A DNA stretch of 64,000 bases from Psychrobacillus sp042945595 (GCF_042945595.1 NZ_CP168493.1:434001-498000); one strand, 5' to 3'; counted from the stretch's first letter, positions 33,499-43,475 are shown. Notes: generated from the letters alone by a model not told the origin. Translations and numbers: made by a program.

Positions 33499-34395
33499 TT
33501 ATTCGGAAATAGAAAGTGAATGACTCGATTTTGTCCCCAGTGAAATAGAAACGCCGATAACAATAACAAAAGCACCGACCAATTGTAATGGTTGAATACT
33601 AATTCCTAACAGTGCAAGTCCGAAAATCATTGCAACAAACGGCTCAAGGTTTAACAAAAGTGCAGCTTTTGAAGCGCCGACTTTTTGAATAGAGTTATTC
33701 CATAAGTACGTGCATAATCCATGCATAATAATCGCAGTTATGATAAGTAATAACCAATAGGACAGTGGAACAGACAACACAAGATAGGTTTTATTCCAAG
33801 GAACGAAAGGAAGTAGACCAATTAGTCCAAAGATATTGCTGAATAAGGTGATGGTAGAAGGATGTATCGATTTAGATAAATGTTGAACAAAAACTAAGAA
33901 AACTGAAAATGATAACATCGTTAAACTGATTAATACTTCTCCTTTCCCGAAGTTCGGTATAAGTAACGATCCTTTTGTAATAACTAGCCAAACCCCAAGT
34001 AAAGCGATAAAAGAACCAATCCAAAATGGAAAAGTTTTTCTCTCCTTAAAGTAATAAGAGGAGAGCAATGCTGTAACAATTGGAGATAATGCGAGGATTA
34101 ATGCAGCAGTGACAGGCTCAGTATATTGAAGGCTAGCGTAAAAGCTCCATTGGTTCAACGATACACCTATTAAACCGGCTACTGCTAGCCAAATATAATT
34201 GTGCAATGTTATTTCCCGAAAGTTAATATTTCGATAAGTCATGAAAAACAAGAAAATAAGAATAAATATCAGACGAAAAAATGCGATTATACTTGGATCG
34301 AATACAGCAACTAAAATGGATCCAAAGACAAAGTTGCTTCCCCAAGCAATGACACAGATTAAAAGAATTAAATAAGTAAACAACTGTTTTTTCAT
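33499..34395 (-). CDS. EamA/DMT-family transporter
   Basis: The 298-residue protein has about ten hydrophobic helices forming two EamA repeats. The first opens with LICVIAWGSNFVFGSIL; the second ends in EPFVAMIFGLALLGISIQPLQLVGAFVIVIG, the conserved EamA C-terminal pattern. Members export amino acids or other small metabolites. It reads in the same direction as the amidohydrolase genes upstream but is separated from them by a terminator, so membership in that system is uncertain. Confidence 0.82.
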   Translation of the reverse strand: MKKQLFTYLILLICVIAWGSNFVFGSILVAVFDPSIIAFFRLIFILIFLFFMTYRNINFREITLHNYIWLAVAGLIGVSLNQWSFYASLQYTEPVTAALILALSPIVTALLSSYYFKERKTFPFWIGSFIALLGVWLVITKGSLLIPNFGKGEVLISLTMLSFSVFLVFVQHLSKSIHPSTITLFSNIFGLIGLLPFVPWNKTYLVLSVPLSYWLLLIITAIIMHGLCTYLWNNSIQKVGASKAALLLNLEPFVAMIFGLALLGISIQPLQLVGAFVIVIGVSISLGTKSSHSLSISE

Positions 34396-34435
34396 AGGTA
34401 TAGTTATATCTTCCTTTCGTTTGATGAAAATTGAA

Positions 34436-34464
34436 AAGAGAAAGAGGTATAAACTCTTTCTCTT
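34436..34464 (-). terminator. Terminator after the amidohydrolase pair
   Basis: AAGAGAAAGAG (34436-34446) pairs with CTCTTTCTCTT (34454-34464) and is followed on the minus strand by T-rich sequence. Confidence 0.65.
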
Positions 34465-34470
34465 CTTTCT

Positions 34471-35685
34471 CTATATTAATTCACCTTTAACCATAACTAA
34501 ACGGTCTTTTGGTTTTCGAGCAATAACTTCAGCAGAAGAAACTGCATCAAAAAATACGAAACTTGCATCATCTTGAACTTCTGGCCAAACTTTTTTGCCG
34601 TCCTCATTTAAAGCAACTACTCCACCAGTAACCCATTTAAGTGCATTTCTTAGTGACTTCTCATCAATTTTCCGGGTAAGTTCACAAAAGCGTGTAGCTT
34701 TTTCTAATACATCACCCGTGCCATATGGACTCCATGAATCGTAAAAACCGTCACAACCGAAGTGTACTTTTACACCATGTGCATCTAATAAGTCGATCGG
34801 TGGGATTACTCGATTAATATTAATTGGGATAGTAGACATAATGGCTACATCCGATTCAGCAAGACGGTTTGCGACAACAACTTGCTGAGGAACAGGGATA
34901 TCTCCAAGGCAGAATGAGTGACTCAAAGCAGTTCGCCCTTGATAATTTGCCTGTTCCACTATATCAATCCACTTATCTGCAGTATAATAACCTACGAATC
35001 CACCGTCATGTAAGTGAATATCAACATCAGCATCAAACTCAGTTGCGATATCCATCACTTCGTGAAGAGATTTTTCGATGGCATTATCAATTCCTGCAGG
35101 ATCTAATCCTCCAACCATTGTTGCTCCATTTCTCATTGCTTCTCGCATTAATTGAGGTACAGATTCACGTAATAATCCATGCTGTGGGAATGCGATAATA
35201 TCAGCAGTTACTTTGCCTTTGAATGAATCAAGTGCAGCAATAACGCCTTCTAGATTTTTTAGCCCAATATACGGATCAATATTCACATGTGTGCGAATAT
35301 GCGTTGATCCATATTGTAATAAAGTTTCAATCATTTTTGTAGCTCGTTGCTCTGCGCTATCAGCTAAAATAGATAACTCTTTTGCTTCGAAATCTAGTCG
35401 TTCCTTTAAGTTAGCGACTGGAGTACATGCTTTCCAGTCTAACGTCATATATGTTTTATCTAAATGATTATGCATTTCTTTAAAGGTAGGAAGTGCAAGC
35501 TTACCATGCATATCCAACACTTCATGGCCAACAGGGATTGTTTCATTTGCTGCTAATTGTTCTACAATTTTCCCGTCTTCTACTTTTAAATGAAATAAAG
35601 TGGTTTCTGTTTCAACTGTTCCATTGTCTAATACTCTTTCTCCGGTTTCTAATTTAACATTAGAAAGCCATTTTACTTTACTCAT
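34471..35685 (-). CDS. Amidohydrolase, cytosine deaminase (CodA/AtzC)-like, copy A
   Basis: A 404-residue cytosine-deaminase-like amidohydrolase. The metal ligands match the CodA pattern: His72 and His74 in EMHNHLDKTY, His224 in DIHLHD, His256 in ALSHSF and Asp312 in GCDGFYDSWSPYGTGD. The last motif is a close match to the GHDD...DPWYPLG block of CodA. Expected chemistry is deamination or hydrolysis of a C-N bond in a small ring compound. The start codon overlaps the stop of copy B (ATGA), showing translational coupling. It is about equally like copy B and the copy at 51309, so these are three members of one expansion. Confidence 0.85.
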   Translation of the reverse strand: MSKVKWLSNVKLETGERVLDNGTVETETTLFHLKVEDGKIVEQLAANETIPVGHEVLDMHGKLALPTFKEMHNHLDKTYMTLDWKACTPVANLKERLDFEAKELSILADSAEQRATKMIETLLQYGSTHIRTHVNIDPYIGLKNLEGVIAALDSFKGKVTADIIAFPQHGLLRESVPQLMREAMRNGATMVGGLDPAGIDNAIEKSLHEVMDIATEFDADVDIHLHDGGFVGYYTADKWIDIVEQANYQGRTALSHSFCLGDIPVPQQVVVANRLAESDVAIMSTIPININRVIPPIDLLDAHGVKVHFGCDGFYDSWSPYGTGDVLEKATRFCELTRKIDEKSLRNALKWVTGGVVALNEDGKKVWPEVQDDASFVFFDAVSSAEVIARKPKDRLVMVKGELI

Positions 35686-36923
35686 TTTGTAACCTCCTTC
35701 GCTAGAACAGCCTCATTTGTATATGCAATATTTCCTTTTGAAATAACATGTGTTATAGGGCGTCTTCTAGCTACTGCTTGAGCTGAACATACGGCATCGA
35801 GGAGAAGTACATTTGCTAAATCTCCTTTTTGGGGCCAAACTCTAGTTCCTAAATCGTTAAGAGGGGTAATCCCACCAGAAGCGTATTTCCAACAACGATT
35901 TAAGGAATATTCGTCTATAAATTTAAATCTTTCTGCTAAAATACTTAATTTTTCTACTGTATCGCCCGTACCAAAAGGGGACCAGTGATCCGTTAAGCTA
36001 TCATGACCTACAGAAACGAATACTCCATTTTCATGTAAATAAGGAATTGGAATTGTAGGGCGGTTGATTGGAACAGTCGACGTTACGTCTATTTTTGCTT
36101 CAGCTAGCACTGCTACTAGCTCTTCTAATTCTTTCCCATGAAGATCGCCTAAAGCTATTGCGTGGCTTATCGTAACTTGTCCTTCTTTTTTAGCTTGTTT
36201 CGTTAGTTCTGCAAGTTTATAAAACTCAAAAGCACCAAGTGAGTTCGGATCATGAATATGAATGTCTATTCCACTTCCAGATTCGACTGCAATATCCATT
36301 GTAGTGTTAAGTGAATGGTCAATATTGCGGTCGATAGTGGCTGGATCAACACCACCAACTAATGTAGCACCCATTTTCATAGCTTCTCTCATTAATGGTT
36401 CTACTTTTGAAAGCAATAACCCATGTTGTGGAAATGCAACGATGTCATATGTAACCTGGTCTTCAAACTTTTTGAAAGCTTCTTTTGTAATTTCAATATG
36501 TTTTGTTCCGATTTGAGGATCCACATTACAATGAGAGCGAATATGTGTGTGTCCTTGTGAAATTAGCCACTCAATCATGTTTTGCGCGCGGTTTAATGCA
36601 AAGGGAAGTTGGGCTGGCAGTAATTCCTGCTCTTCTTCAATTCTCGTTAGAATTCCTTTAGTTATAGGCTTACATGCTTTCCAAGGACCACTAAAATACG
36701 TTTTATCTACATGGATATGCATTTCTCTGAAGGAAGGCATTAGTAATTTGCCGTTAGCCTCAATTATTTCAAAATCAGAGCTTTTCATATTTTTTTCTAT
36801 TTCGATAATTTTACCATCTTGAATTAGGACATCAAATAGATCTGTTTCGGTTTGAACAACTCGTCCATTTTCATAAGTAAAGCCAGTTTCAATGCGAGCA
36901 TTTTTGATAAGTAGAGATTTCAT
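35682..36923 (-). CDS. Amidohydrolase, cytosine deaminase (CodA/AtzC)-like, copy B
   Basis: A 413-residue paralogue of copy A. The binuclear/mononuclear site is intact: His69 and His71 in EMHIHVDKTY, a His pair in DIHIHDP, the His in TISHAIALGD and the Asp in GHDSLTDHWSPFGTGD, which is closer to CodA than copy A here. It is downstream of a binding lipoprotein gene with only a 59-nt gap that contains a stem-loop, and overlaps copy A by 4 nt. The three genes form one minus-strand unit: binding protein, copy B, copy A. Substrate unknown. Confidence 0.85.
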   Translation of the reverse strand: MKSLLIKNARIETGFTYENGRVVQTETDLFDVLIQDGKIIEIEKNMKSSDFEIIEANGKLLMPSFREMHIHVDKTYFSGPWKACKPITKGILTRIEEEQELLPAQLPFALNRAQNMIEWLISQGHTHIRSHCNVDPQIGTKHIEITKEAFKKFEDQVTYDIVAFPQHGLLLSKVEPLMREAMKMGATLVGGVDPATIDRNIDHSLNTTMDIAVESGSGIDIHIHDPNSLGAFEFYKLAELTKQAKKEGQVTISHAIALGDLHGKELEELVAVLAEAKIDVTSTVPINRPTIPIPYLHENGVFVSVGHDSLTDHWSPFGTGDTVEKLSILAERFKFIDEYSLNRCWKYASGGITPLNDLGTRVWPQKGDLANVLLLDAVCSAQAVARRRPITHVISKGNIAYTNEAVLAKEVTK

Positions 36924-36942
36924 CTTTTATCCTCCCAATAAG

Positions 36943-36977
36943 TTCAAAGAGACTGGAATATTACCAGTCTCTTTGAA
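36943..36977 (-). other. Intra-operon stem-loop after the binding-protein gene
   Basis: A perfect 14-bp stem (TTCAAAGAGACTGG, 36943-36956, with 36964-36977) with a 7-nt loop lies between the lipoprotein gene and amidohydrolase B. No T-run follows on the minus strand, so it more likely stabilises the upstream mRNA, raising the ratio of binding protein to enzyme, than terminates. Confidence 0.6.
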
Positions 36978-36982
36978 GTGTA

Positions 36983-38557
36983 TTATTTTACTGTCACTTC
37001 ATTTAAAATCAGGTAATTCGAAGCGTCTAATCTAAAGTTTTTTACATTGTTATTATATACCGCTAAAAGCTCGTAGTTTCTAATTGGAACATAAACAGCG
37101 TCGTCCATTTCAATTTGCATTGCTTGTTTATAAATTTCTTGTCGTTTACTTGGCTCAGTTTCTACACGACCTTGTTCGATAAGCTTATCTACTACAGGGT
37201 TTTGGTAATAGAAATGGTTCCCTGGTGCACCAATAGATGCTGAATGGAAGAGGTTATATTGATTGTAGTCTCCATCACCAGTCGCGTTACCCCAACCGCC
37301 AATAAGCATTTGATGATCTCCATTTTCGATTTGCTGAATATATGAACCGTATTCCATTACTTGAATTTCAACATCTACTCCAATACCTTTAAGTTGAGAT
37401 TGAATAACTTCAGCCATATTAATTCGTTCTTTACGGTCGCTCGTTAATAAAGTAACTTTGATACCTTTATCGTAACCAGCTTCTTTTAATAAAGATTTTG
37501 CTTTGTTTACATCATACGGATATGCCTTAACGTCTTTGCTATATCCAAATACTTGTGGACTCATCGCAACGTTAGCAAGTGTTCCAACGTTATTGTAAAC
37601 GCCTGATATAATAGCTTCTCTTTCAATTGCATAACTAACTGCTTGACGGACTTTTACATTGTCAAAAGGAGCTTTTGTCGTGTTAAAACCTACATATTCT
37701 ACTGCTAAACCATCCGTTCTGAAAAGGTTCATCTTATCGGAATTCTCAATTCGATCAATTTCAGTAACAGGAACCTGATCGGAAATATGTGCTTCACCGC
37801 TTTCGACCATAGCCAGGCGAGTAGCATCTTCTGGAACCACTTTGAATACTACACTATCCACTTTAACTTTTTCTCCCCAATAATCATTGTTTTTATTAAG
37901 GGTTATTTCTTGGCCAGATTTCCATGAATCAAATACGAAAGGTCCAGTACCAACTGGATGTGTTGCTAATTGATCAGGAGTTTCATTAATCATTTTAGGG
38001 CTAAGAATGCTTCCTTCACTGCTTGCTAAAATAGAAAGTAATGGAGCATATGGTGTTGATAATTTAAGTGTTACATGTGTATCGTCTTTTACGATTACTT
38101 CTGAGATCATTCCTAATTTATCTTTCTGAGGTGATCCTGTTGCCGGGTCTAATAATCGATCAAATGTAGCTTTTACTGCTTCTGCATTAAATGGCGTGCC
38201 GTCATGAAACTTAACACCTTCTCTTAATGTGAAATCCCAAGTTAAATCATCTACTTGATTCCATTCTGTTGCAAGTAATGGAGCAAAATTTCTGTCTTTA
38301 TCAAAAGCAAGTAGCGTTTCATATACTTTTCCGTGAACAACATTGGCGGAAGGTATATCTGTAATGAAATGTGGGTCAAGACCAGTTGCATCTGATAAAC
38401 GCACTACAACAAGTTTTCCTCCTGATTTATCTCCAGTTGCGGATTGGCTTTCTTCTTTTTCCTCGCTTTTACTTGAACTTCCTGTTGAACATCCTTGCAT
38501 AATTAGCATCAATATAGACATTAATGCGAAAAACTGTATCCACTTAAACTTCTTCAT
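36983..38557 (-). CDS. Oligopeptide-type ABC transporter substrate-binding lipoprotein (SBP family 5), first copy
   Basis: A 524-residue cluster C/family 5 binding protein. The signal peptide ends at Cys23 (LIMQGCSTG), giving a membrane-anchored lipoprotein. Family signatures include FTLREGVKFHDGTPFNAEAVKATFDR, PVGTGPFVFDSW and the C-terminal NQYNLFHSASIG. The ATG at 38572 is rejected because its GAGGGA is the ribosome binding site for the ATG at 38557. The gene is divergent from the permease genes, which begin 200 nt away, and clearly belongs to the same transporter. It is paralogous to the protein at 49663. Confidence 0.9.
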   Translation of the reverse strand: MKKFKWIQFFALMSILMLIMQGCSTGSSSKSEEKEESQSATGDKSGGKLVVVRLSDATGLDPHFITDIPSANVVHGKVYETLLAFDKDRNFAPLLATEWNQVDDLTWDFTLREGVKFHDGTPFNAEAVKATFDRLLDPATGSPQKDKLGMISEVIVKDDTHVTLKLSTPYAPLLSILASSEGSILSPKMINETPDQLATHPVGTGPFVFDSWKSGQEITLNKNNDYWGEKVKVDSVVFKVVPEDATRLAMVESGEAHISDQVPVTEIDRIENSDKMNLFRTDGLAVEYVGFNTTKAPFDNVKVRQAVSYAIEREAIISGVYNNVGTLANVAMSPQVFGYSKDVKAYPYDVNKAKSLLKEAGYDKGIKVTLLTSDRKERINMAEVIQSQLKGIGVDVEIQVMEYGSYIQQIENGDHQMLIGGWGNATGDGDYNQYNLFHSASIGAPGNHFYYQNPVVDKLIEQGRVETEPSKRQEIYKQAMQIEMDDAVYVPIRNYELLAVYNNNVKNFRLDASNYLILNEVTVK

Positions 38558-38636
38558 TGAGTTTCCCTCCATAAAAATTTATTTGTGTTCCTAATTTTCA
38601 ATTATAAATAATAGAATTAATATTATTTTTAAAATC

Positions 38637-38653
38637 TTTACTATTTTTTAAAG
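38637..38653. promoter_or_regulatory. Candidate operator shared with the 46.5-kb operon
   Basis: TTTACTATTTTTTAAAG lies in the divergent promoter region. Its 15-nt core recurs exactly, inverted, at 46483-46497 upstream of the amidohydrolase pair. It is a possible site for the local response regulator. The motif is AT-rich, so chance is not excluded. Confidence 0.3.
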
Positions 38654-38755
38654 TATTTCGACTATTCTTTTTATGTCTATTTACATTCTCTCTTTTCTTA
38701 TATATCGTGATGTTACCTTATAACGAAAAGGAAGCAGAACGAGGGGGTTAATTAA

Positions 38756-39658
38756 ATGACAATTAATAATACCGAAGTAAATTCAGCAAAGTTAATCTTG
38801 GCAAGAAAGAAAATTCGAAAAGAAAAGTGGAAAACATTCTTTATGACTATTGGTCAAAATAAGGCGGCTACGGTAGGAGGAGTAATAATTCTCCTATATA
38901 TATCGCTCACTATATTTGCACCTATATTATCCCCATATGATCCGTATGAGATTAATCTTCCAGACAAGTTACATTCTCCATCTATGGCCCATTGGATGGG
39001 AACAGATGATAAAGGAAGAGACATTTTAAGTCGAATCTTATATGGCTCTCGATTGTCATTAGGAGTGGGTTTCTCCTCCGTTTTTTTTGGAGCGTTTTTT
39101 GGAATAACTCTTGGACTTGTCGCTGGCTACTATGGTAAATGGGTCGACACAATCATTAGTCGTTGTTTAGACGTGATGCTTGCTTTCCCAGGAATCTTAT
39201 TAGCATTAGCAATTATTAGTGCACTAGGTCCCAGTCTGATAAATGTAACAATCGCAGTAGGAGTCTTTTCTATTCCTTTGTTTGCAAGAATTGTTCGAGG
39301 ATCGACGATGGAAGTGAAAAAACTCGAATATATAGATGCTATTCGGACATTAGGAGCAAATGATTTCATTATTATTTTTCGACACATTTTCCCAAATATA
39401 TTATCGCCGATCATTGTTCAAGGTTCTTTACGACTAGCTACAGCTATATTGTCAGCAGCAGGATTGTCATTTTTAGGGCTAGGTGCACAACCACCATCAC
39501 CTGAATGGGGTGCAATGCTTTCTAGTGGAAGAGATTTTATTTTCAGTGCTCCTTATATGGCAATTTTTCCAGGTCTGATGATTGCGATTTTAGTATTGGG
39601 GTTTAACTTATTTGGAGACGGTTTGCGCGATGCTTTAGATCCAAGGACGAAAAAATAA
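38756..39658 (+). CDS. ABC transporter permease, DppC/OppC type
   Basis: A 300-residue permease with a first membrane helix at about 38-60, followed by the DppC-type N-terminal region (APILSPYDPYEINLPDKL and HWMGTDDKGRDILSRILYG). The EAA-loop motif KKLEYIDAIRTLGAND couples to the ATPase subunits. With the following DppB-type subunit it forms the membrane channel. A GAGGGGG ribosome binding site is present. In most dpp/opp operons the B subunit comes first; here C precedes B. Confidence 0.9.
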   Translation: MTINNTEVNSAKLILARKKIRKEKWKTFFMTIGQNKAATVGGVIILLYISLTIFAPILSPYDPYEINLPDKLHSPSMAHWMGTDDKGRDILSRILYGSRLSLGVGFSSVFFGAFFGITLGLVAGYYGKWVDTIISRCLDVMLAFPGILLALAIISALGPSLINVTIAVGVFSIPLFARIVRGSTMEVKKLEYIDAIRTLGANDFIIIFRHIFPNILSPIIVQGSLRLATAILSAAGLSFLGLGAQPPSPEWGAMLSSGRDFIFSAPYMAIFPGLMIAILVLGFNLFGDGLRDALDPRTKK

Positions 39659-39672
39659 AAGGGGGATTTCTT

Positions 39673-40593
39673 ATGTTTTTATTTATTTTGAAACGTTTAG
39701 TGCAAATAGTTCCTGTCATATTAGGTGTCACTTTAGTCGTTTTTTTAATAATGCAAATGGTACCAGGTGATCCAGCTGTCATTATGGCAGGTGAAGGAGC
39801 ATCAAAGGAAACGGTTAATGAACTACGAGAAAATTTAGGATTAAACAGACCACTTTATGAACAGTATTTTTCATACGTGGGAAATGTATTTAAGGGGGAT
39901 TTAGGAAATTCTCTTAAAAATAACCAACCTGTTTTGGATGAAATTATGATTCGCTTACCTATTACAATGGAGCTTGCATTTTTTAGTATTATGATCACAA
40001 TCGTACTCGGGTTAATCGCAGGAATTATTTCCGCGGTAAGGCCATACTCATTTTCTGATATTAGTGTAATGGTTGTCGCATTAATCGGAATATCACTTCC
40101 AAGTTTTTGGTTAGGTTTATTGCTGATGTATGTATTTTCTGTGAAGCTACAGTGGCTACCGGTAGCTGGATGGGATAGTACAGCGCATATTATTCTACCC
40201 GCAATTACACTCGGAGCAGGGGGGGCAGCTATTGTTGCCCGTATGACTCGTTCAAGTATGCTCGAGGTAGTTGGGCAAGACTATATACGAACAGCGAAAG
40301 CAAAAGGTCTTAAAGGACATGTCATTATTTATAAGCATGCTTTAAGAAATGCATTAATTCCTGTTATTACAGTTGTAGGGCTACAATTTGGTAGTTTACT
40401 TGGTGGTACTGTTTTAGTGGAGTCTGTATTTGCTATAAATGGATTAGGTCGGATGATTGTCGATGCAATAAGAACAAGAGATATTCCAATGGTACAAGGC
40501 GGCGTACTAGTTGCTTCTTTAGTTTTTGTCTTCGTGAATCTGTTAGTAGATGTTATGTATAAAGTTTTCAATAAACGAATCGATTTGAACTAG
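39673..40593 (+). CDS. ABC transporter permease, DppB/OppB type
   Basis: The 306-residue protein has the DppB start FILKRLVQIVPVILGVTLVVF, the extracytoplasmic segment containing MVPGDPAVIM and LRENLGLNRPLYEQY, and the ATPase-contact loop DYIRTAKAKGLKGH. It is 14 nt after the C-type permease gene and 12 nt before the first ATPase gene, so the four are one transcript. Confidence 0.91.
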   Translation: MFLFILKRLVQIVPVILGVTLVVFLIMQMVPGDPAVIMAGEGASKETVNELRENLGLNRPLYEQYFSYVGNVFKGDLGNSLKNNQPVLDEIMIRLPITMELAFFSIMITIVLGLIAGIISAVRPYSFSDISVMVVALIGISLPSFWLGLLLMYVFSVKLQWLPVAGWDSTAHIILPAITLGAGGAAIVARMTRSSMLEVVGQDYIRTAKAKGLKGHVIIYKHALRNALIPVITVVGLQFGSLLGGTVLVESVFAINGLGRMIVDAIRTRDIPMVQGGVLVASLVFVFVNLLVDVMYKVFNKRIDLN

Positions 40594-40605
40594 GGGGGAT
40601 AAAAA

Positions 40606-41619
40606 ATGACAAATGAAGTTGTTTTAGAAGTAAAAAACTTAAAAACACATTTTATATCCAATAAAGGTACGGCAAAAGCTGTAGATGGCATAGATTTTGT
40701 TTTAAGAAAAGGCGAAACGATGGGGATAGTTGGAGAATCAGGATGCGGAAAATCTATGACTTCGCTATCTATTCTTCGATTAATACCATCACCACCAGGG
40801 AAAATTGTCGATGGGCAAGTATTATTGAAGGGACAAGACCTAGTGACAATGTCTGAAGAAGAGATACGAAAAATAAGAGGAAATCGCATTTCGATGATTT
40901 TTCAAGAACCAATGACTAGTTTAAATCCAGTTATTCCTGTAGGTGAGCAAATCGCGGAAGCGCTCCGATTACACCAAGGATTGTCCAAAAAACAAGCATG
41001 GGATAAATCAGTAGAAATGATTGGTCTTGTCGGAATCCCTTCACCTGAAAAAAGAGCGAAGCAGGAACCCTTTCAACTAAGTGGTGGTATGCGACAAAGA
41101 ATTATGATTGCGATGGCATTAGCCTGCACTCCTGAAGTTTTAATTGCGGATGAGCCAACTACTGCGTTAGATGTAACGATTCAGGCTCAAATATTAGAAA
41201 TCATGAAAGATTTACAAAAGAAAATTGGCATGGGCATTATTTTCATCACACATGATTTAGGGGTTGTTGCTGAAATGTGTGATCAAGTTGGCGTAATGTA
41301 TGCGGGGCAAATTGTAGAACATCAAGATACAAAGGATCTATTTAAAAACCCTTTGCATCCTTATACACAAGGCCTAATCGGATCCCTTCCAAAGTTATAT
41401 GAAGATCAGGAAGAACTGCAAATTATTGAAGGGACTGTACCGAGTCCATATGAATATCCGGAAGGTTGTCGATTTGCGGAAAGATGTCCGTTTGCAAAGG
41501 ATATTTGTATCCAAAAGCAACCAAATCTTATTCAGTATGATGAAAATAGCAAAGTTAGATGTTGGAAGTATTCAGATGAATGGCAAGATAGTTTAACAAA
41601 AGAGGGGGTAGCGCTATGA
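40606..41619 (+). CDS. ABC transporter ATPase, DppD/OppD type
   Basis: A 337-residue ATPase with Walker A GESGCGKS, signature LSGGMRQR, Walker B VLIADEPTTALD and the switch His in ITHD. The C-terminal oligopeptide-type extension includes the Cys-rich region GCRFAERCPFAKDIC, which in some relatives binds an iron-sulfur cluster. It pairs with the next gene, which it overlaps by 4 nt. Confidence 0.93.
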   Translation: MTNEVVLEVKNLKTHFISNKGTAKAVDGIDFVLRKGETMGIVGESGCGKSMTSLSILRLIPSPPGKIVDGQVLLKGQDLVTMSEEEIRKIRGNRISMIFQEPMTSLNPVIPVGEQIAEALRLHQGLSKKQAWDKSVEMIGLVGIPSPEKRAKQEPFQLSGGMRQRIMIAMALACTPEVLIADEPTTALDVTIQAQILEIMKDLQKKIGMGIIFITHDLGVVAEMCDQVGVMYAGQIVEHQDTKDLFKNPLHPYTQGLIGSLPKLYEDQEELQIIEGTVPSPYEYPEGCRFAERCPFAKDICIQKQPNLIQYDENSKVRCWKYSDEWQDSLTKEGVAL

Positions 41620-42614
41620 GTAATCTTCTCAAAGAGAAAAATCCATTGTTAAAAGTCTCAGACTTAAAGCAGCACTTTGCATTGAAAAAAGAGGCAATCT
41701 TCCAACAGAAACAAGTTGTAAAAGCAGTTGATGGTATTAACTTTGATTTGTATCCTGGAGAAACATTAAGTATTGTAGGTGAATCAGGATGCGGGAAATC
41801 GACAACTGGAAGATCTATTTTACGTTTAGATGAGCCGACTGATGGAGATGTATTATTTAAAGGTGAATCTCTTTTGAAAATGAATAAAAAAGAGTTACGT
41901 AATGTTAGAGGAAATATTCAAGTGATTTTCCAAGACCCATATGCTTCGTTAAACCCAAGAAGAACGATACGTCAAATGTTAGAGGAAGCAATGGCGATAC
42001 AAAAAGTACTCCCTCCTAATAAGAGAGAGGCTAGAATGTTAGAACTGATGAAACATGTTGGTTTACGTCCAGAGTATTTGGAAAGATATCCACATGAATT
42101 TTCTGGGGGACAACGCCAACGAATTGGAATAGCAAGAGCGCTCGCGGTAAATCCGGAAATAATCATTTGTGACGAAGCAGTTTCTGCGCTAGATGTATCT
42201 ATTCAAGCACAAATATTGAACTTGTTGAAAAAGCTTCAAAAAGAGTTTGATCTTACGTTTTTATTTATTTCTCACGATTTAAGTGTAGTTCGACATATTT
42301 CGGATCGTGTTATGGTTATGTACTTAGGGAAAGTTGTAGAGATTGCGGATAAATCATCTTTATTCAACAAACCGATGCATCCTTATACAAAAGCACTGCT
42401 TTCAGCAATTCCTGTAATAGATGAAACAAAGAGGGGCGAAAGAATTGTTTTAAAGGGAGACGTTCCATCTCCTATAAATCCTCCTGCAGGTTGTAGATTT
42501 CATACACGTTGTCCATTTGCTACGGAACGCTGCAAACAAGAAGAACCTTTATTAAGGGAAATAGATACTGGTCATTCCGTCGCTTGTCATTTTGCAGAGG
42601 AATTATTATCATAA
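41616..42614 (+). CDS. ABC transporter ATPase, DppF/OppF type
   Basis: A 332-residue partner ATPase with Walker A GESGCGKST, signature FSGGQRQR, Walker B EIIICDEAVSALD and the C-terminal Cys motif GCRFHTRCPFATERC. It completes a full C-B-D-F importer set. Two lipoproteins in the cluster (36983 and 49663) could deliver substrate to this single channel. Confidence 0.93.
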   Translation: MSNLLKEKNPLLKVSDLKQHFALKKEAIFQQKQVVKAVDGINFDLYPGETLSIVGESGCGKSTTGRSILRLDEPTDGDVLFKGESLLKMNKKELRNVRGNIQVIFQDPYASLNPRRTIRQMLEEAMAIQKVLPPNKREARMLELMKHVGLRPEYLERYPHEFSGGQRQRIGIARALAVNPEIIICDEAVSALDVSIQAQILNLLKKLQKEFDLTFLFISHDLSVVRHISDRVMVMYLGKVVEIADKSSLFNKPMHPYTKALLSAIPVIDETKRGERIVLKGDVPSPINPPAGCRFHTRCPFATERCKQEEPLLREIDTGHSVACHFAEELLS

Positions 42615-42699
42615 AAAATGGTCACTTGTACGATTTACTAATTGTCATAATGAAGATACTATAATGGAATACGGTTATTTAAGAGAGGACGTATGCATC

Positions 42700-43452
42700 A
42701 TGATGCCTTTGGAATCTTTTTCATTATACGTCTTGATTTGTGTATTAGCTCCTCTTGTAGGAGCTTTTACACTTTCATTTGTAATGATTTTTGAACGACA
42801 AATTGACAATCTGCAAAAAGAAGCTTCAAAGTTGGAATTGGAAAAAGAATTACAGCACGCAAATTACGATCAGTTAAATCAACAAATACAACCTCACTTT
42901 TTTTTCAATACGCTTAATACAATGTTAAGTTTAGCTCGGCTTGACCGTAAAGAAGAACTGATAAAAGGTTTAGAAGTAATGGCGAAGTTTTTTAAGTTTA
43001 AATATGTTACGCATGCTTCTCTTATTAAAGTGGAAGATGAAATTGCATATGTAAATAATTATTTAGATATCCAAATTTTACGTTTCGGGGAACGACTAGA
43101 AGTAACTAAAAATGTAGAAGCTTTTTGCGAAAATGCTTTATTGCCCCCGTTTATGATACAAACTATAGTCGAAAATGCATTTAAACATGGTTTTGAGAAG
43201 AATATGGGCCCTGCCCGTTTGAAAATAAATGTGTATTATTCAGATGGTTTTATGTATATAGAAGTATGGAATTCCTACTTTATTGAACCTATCAATGAAA
43301 AGAAAGAGTATAGCCCGCAAGAAGAAGGGTATGGAATTCGAAATATTCAAAAGAGATTAGATCTGTTATTTCCAGAACAAGTACATTATTTAAATATGAG
43401 ATACATTGGTGATGAAACACTTGTTGAAGTGAAATTTCCATTAACCAAATAA
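42700..43452 (+). CDS. LytS/YesM-type sensor histidine kinase (short)
   Basis: About 250 residues from the ATG at 42700, chosen for AGAGAGGA 10 nt upstream; the frame extends back into the ATPase gene without another good site. One N-terminal membrane helix (about 8-31) leads to a coiled coil, the His_kinase motif QQIQPHFFFNTLN (His66) and an HATPase domain with MIQTIVENAFKHG and GYGIRNIQKRL. It lacks a large sensor domain, so the signal may come from a partner such as the transporter or the SSS protein two genes on. It is the partner of the response regulator 23 nt downstream. Confidence 0.87.
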   Translation: MMPLESFSLYVLICVLAPLVGAFTLSFVMIFERQIDNLQKEASKLELEKELQHANYDQLNQQIQPHFFFNTLNTMLSLARLDRKEELIKGLEVMAKFFKFKYVTHASLIKVEDEIAYVNNYLDIQILRFGERLEVTKNVEAFCENALLPPFMIQTIVENAFKHGFEKNMGPARLKINVYYSDGFMYIEVWNSYFIEPINEKKEYSPQEEGYGIRNIQKRLDLLFPEQVHYLNMRYIGDETLVEVKFPLTK

Positions 43453-43475
43453 ATAAGAGAGAGGAGGAAGGGATT

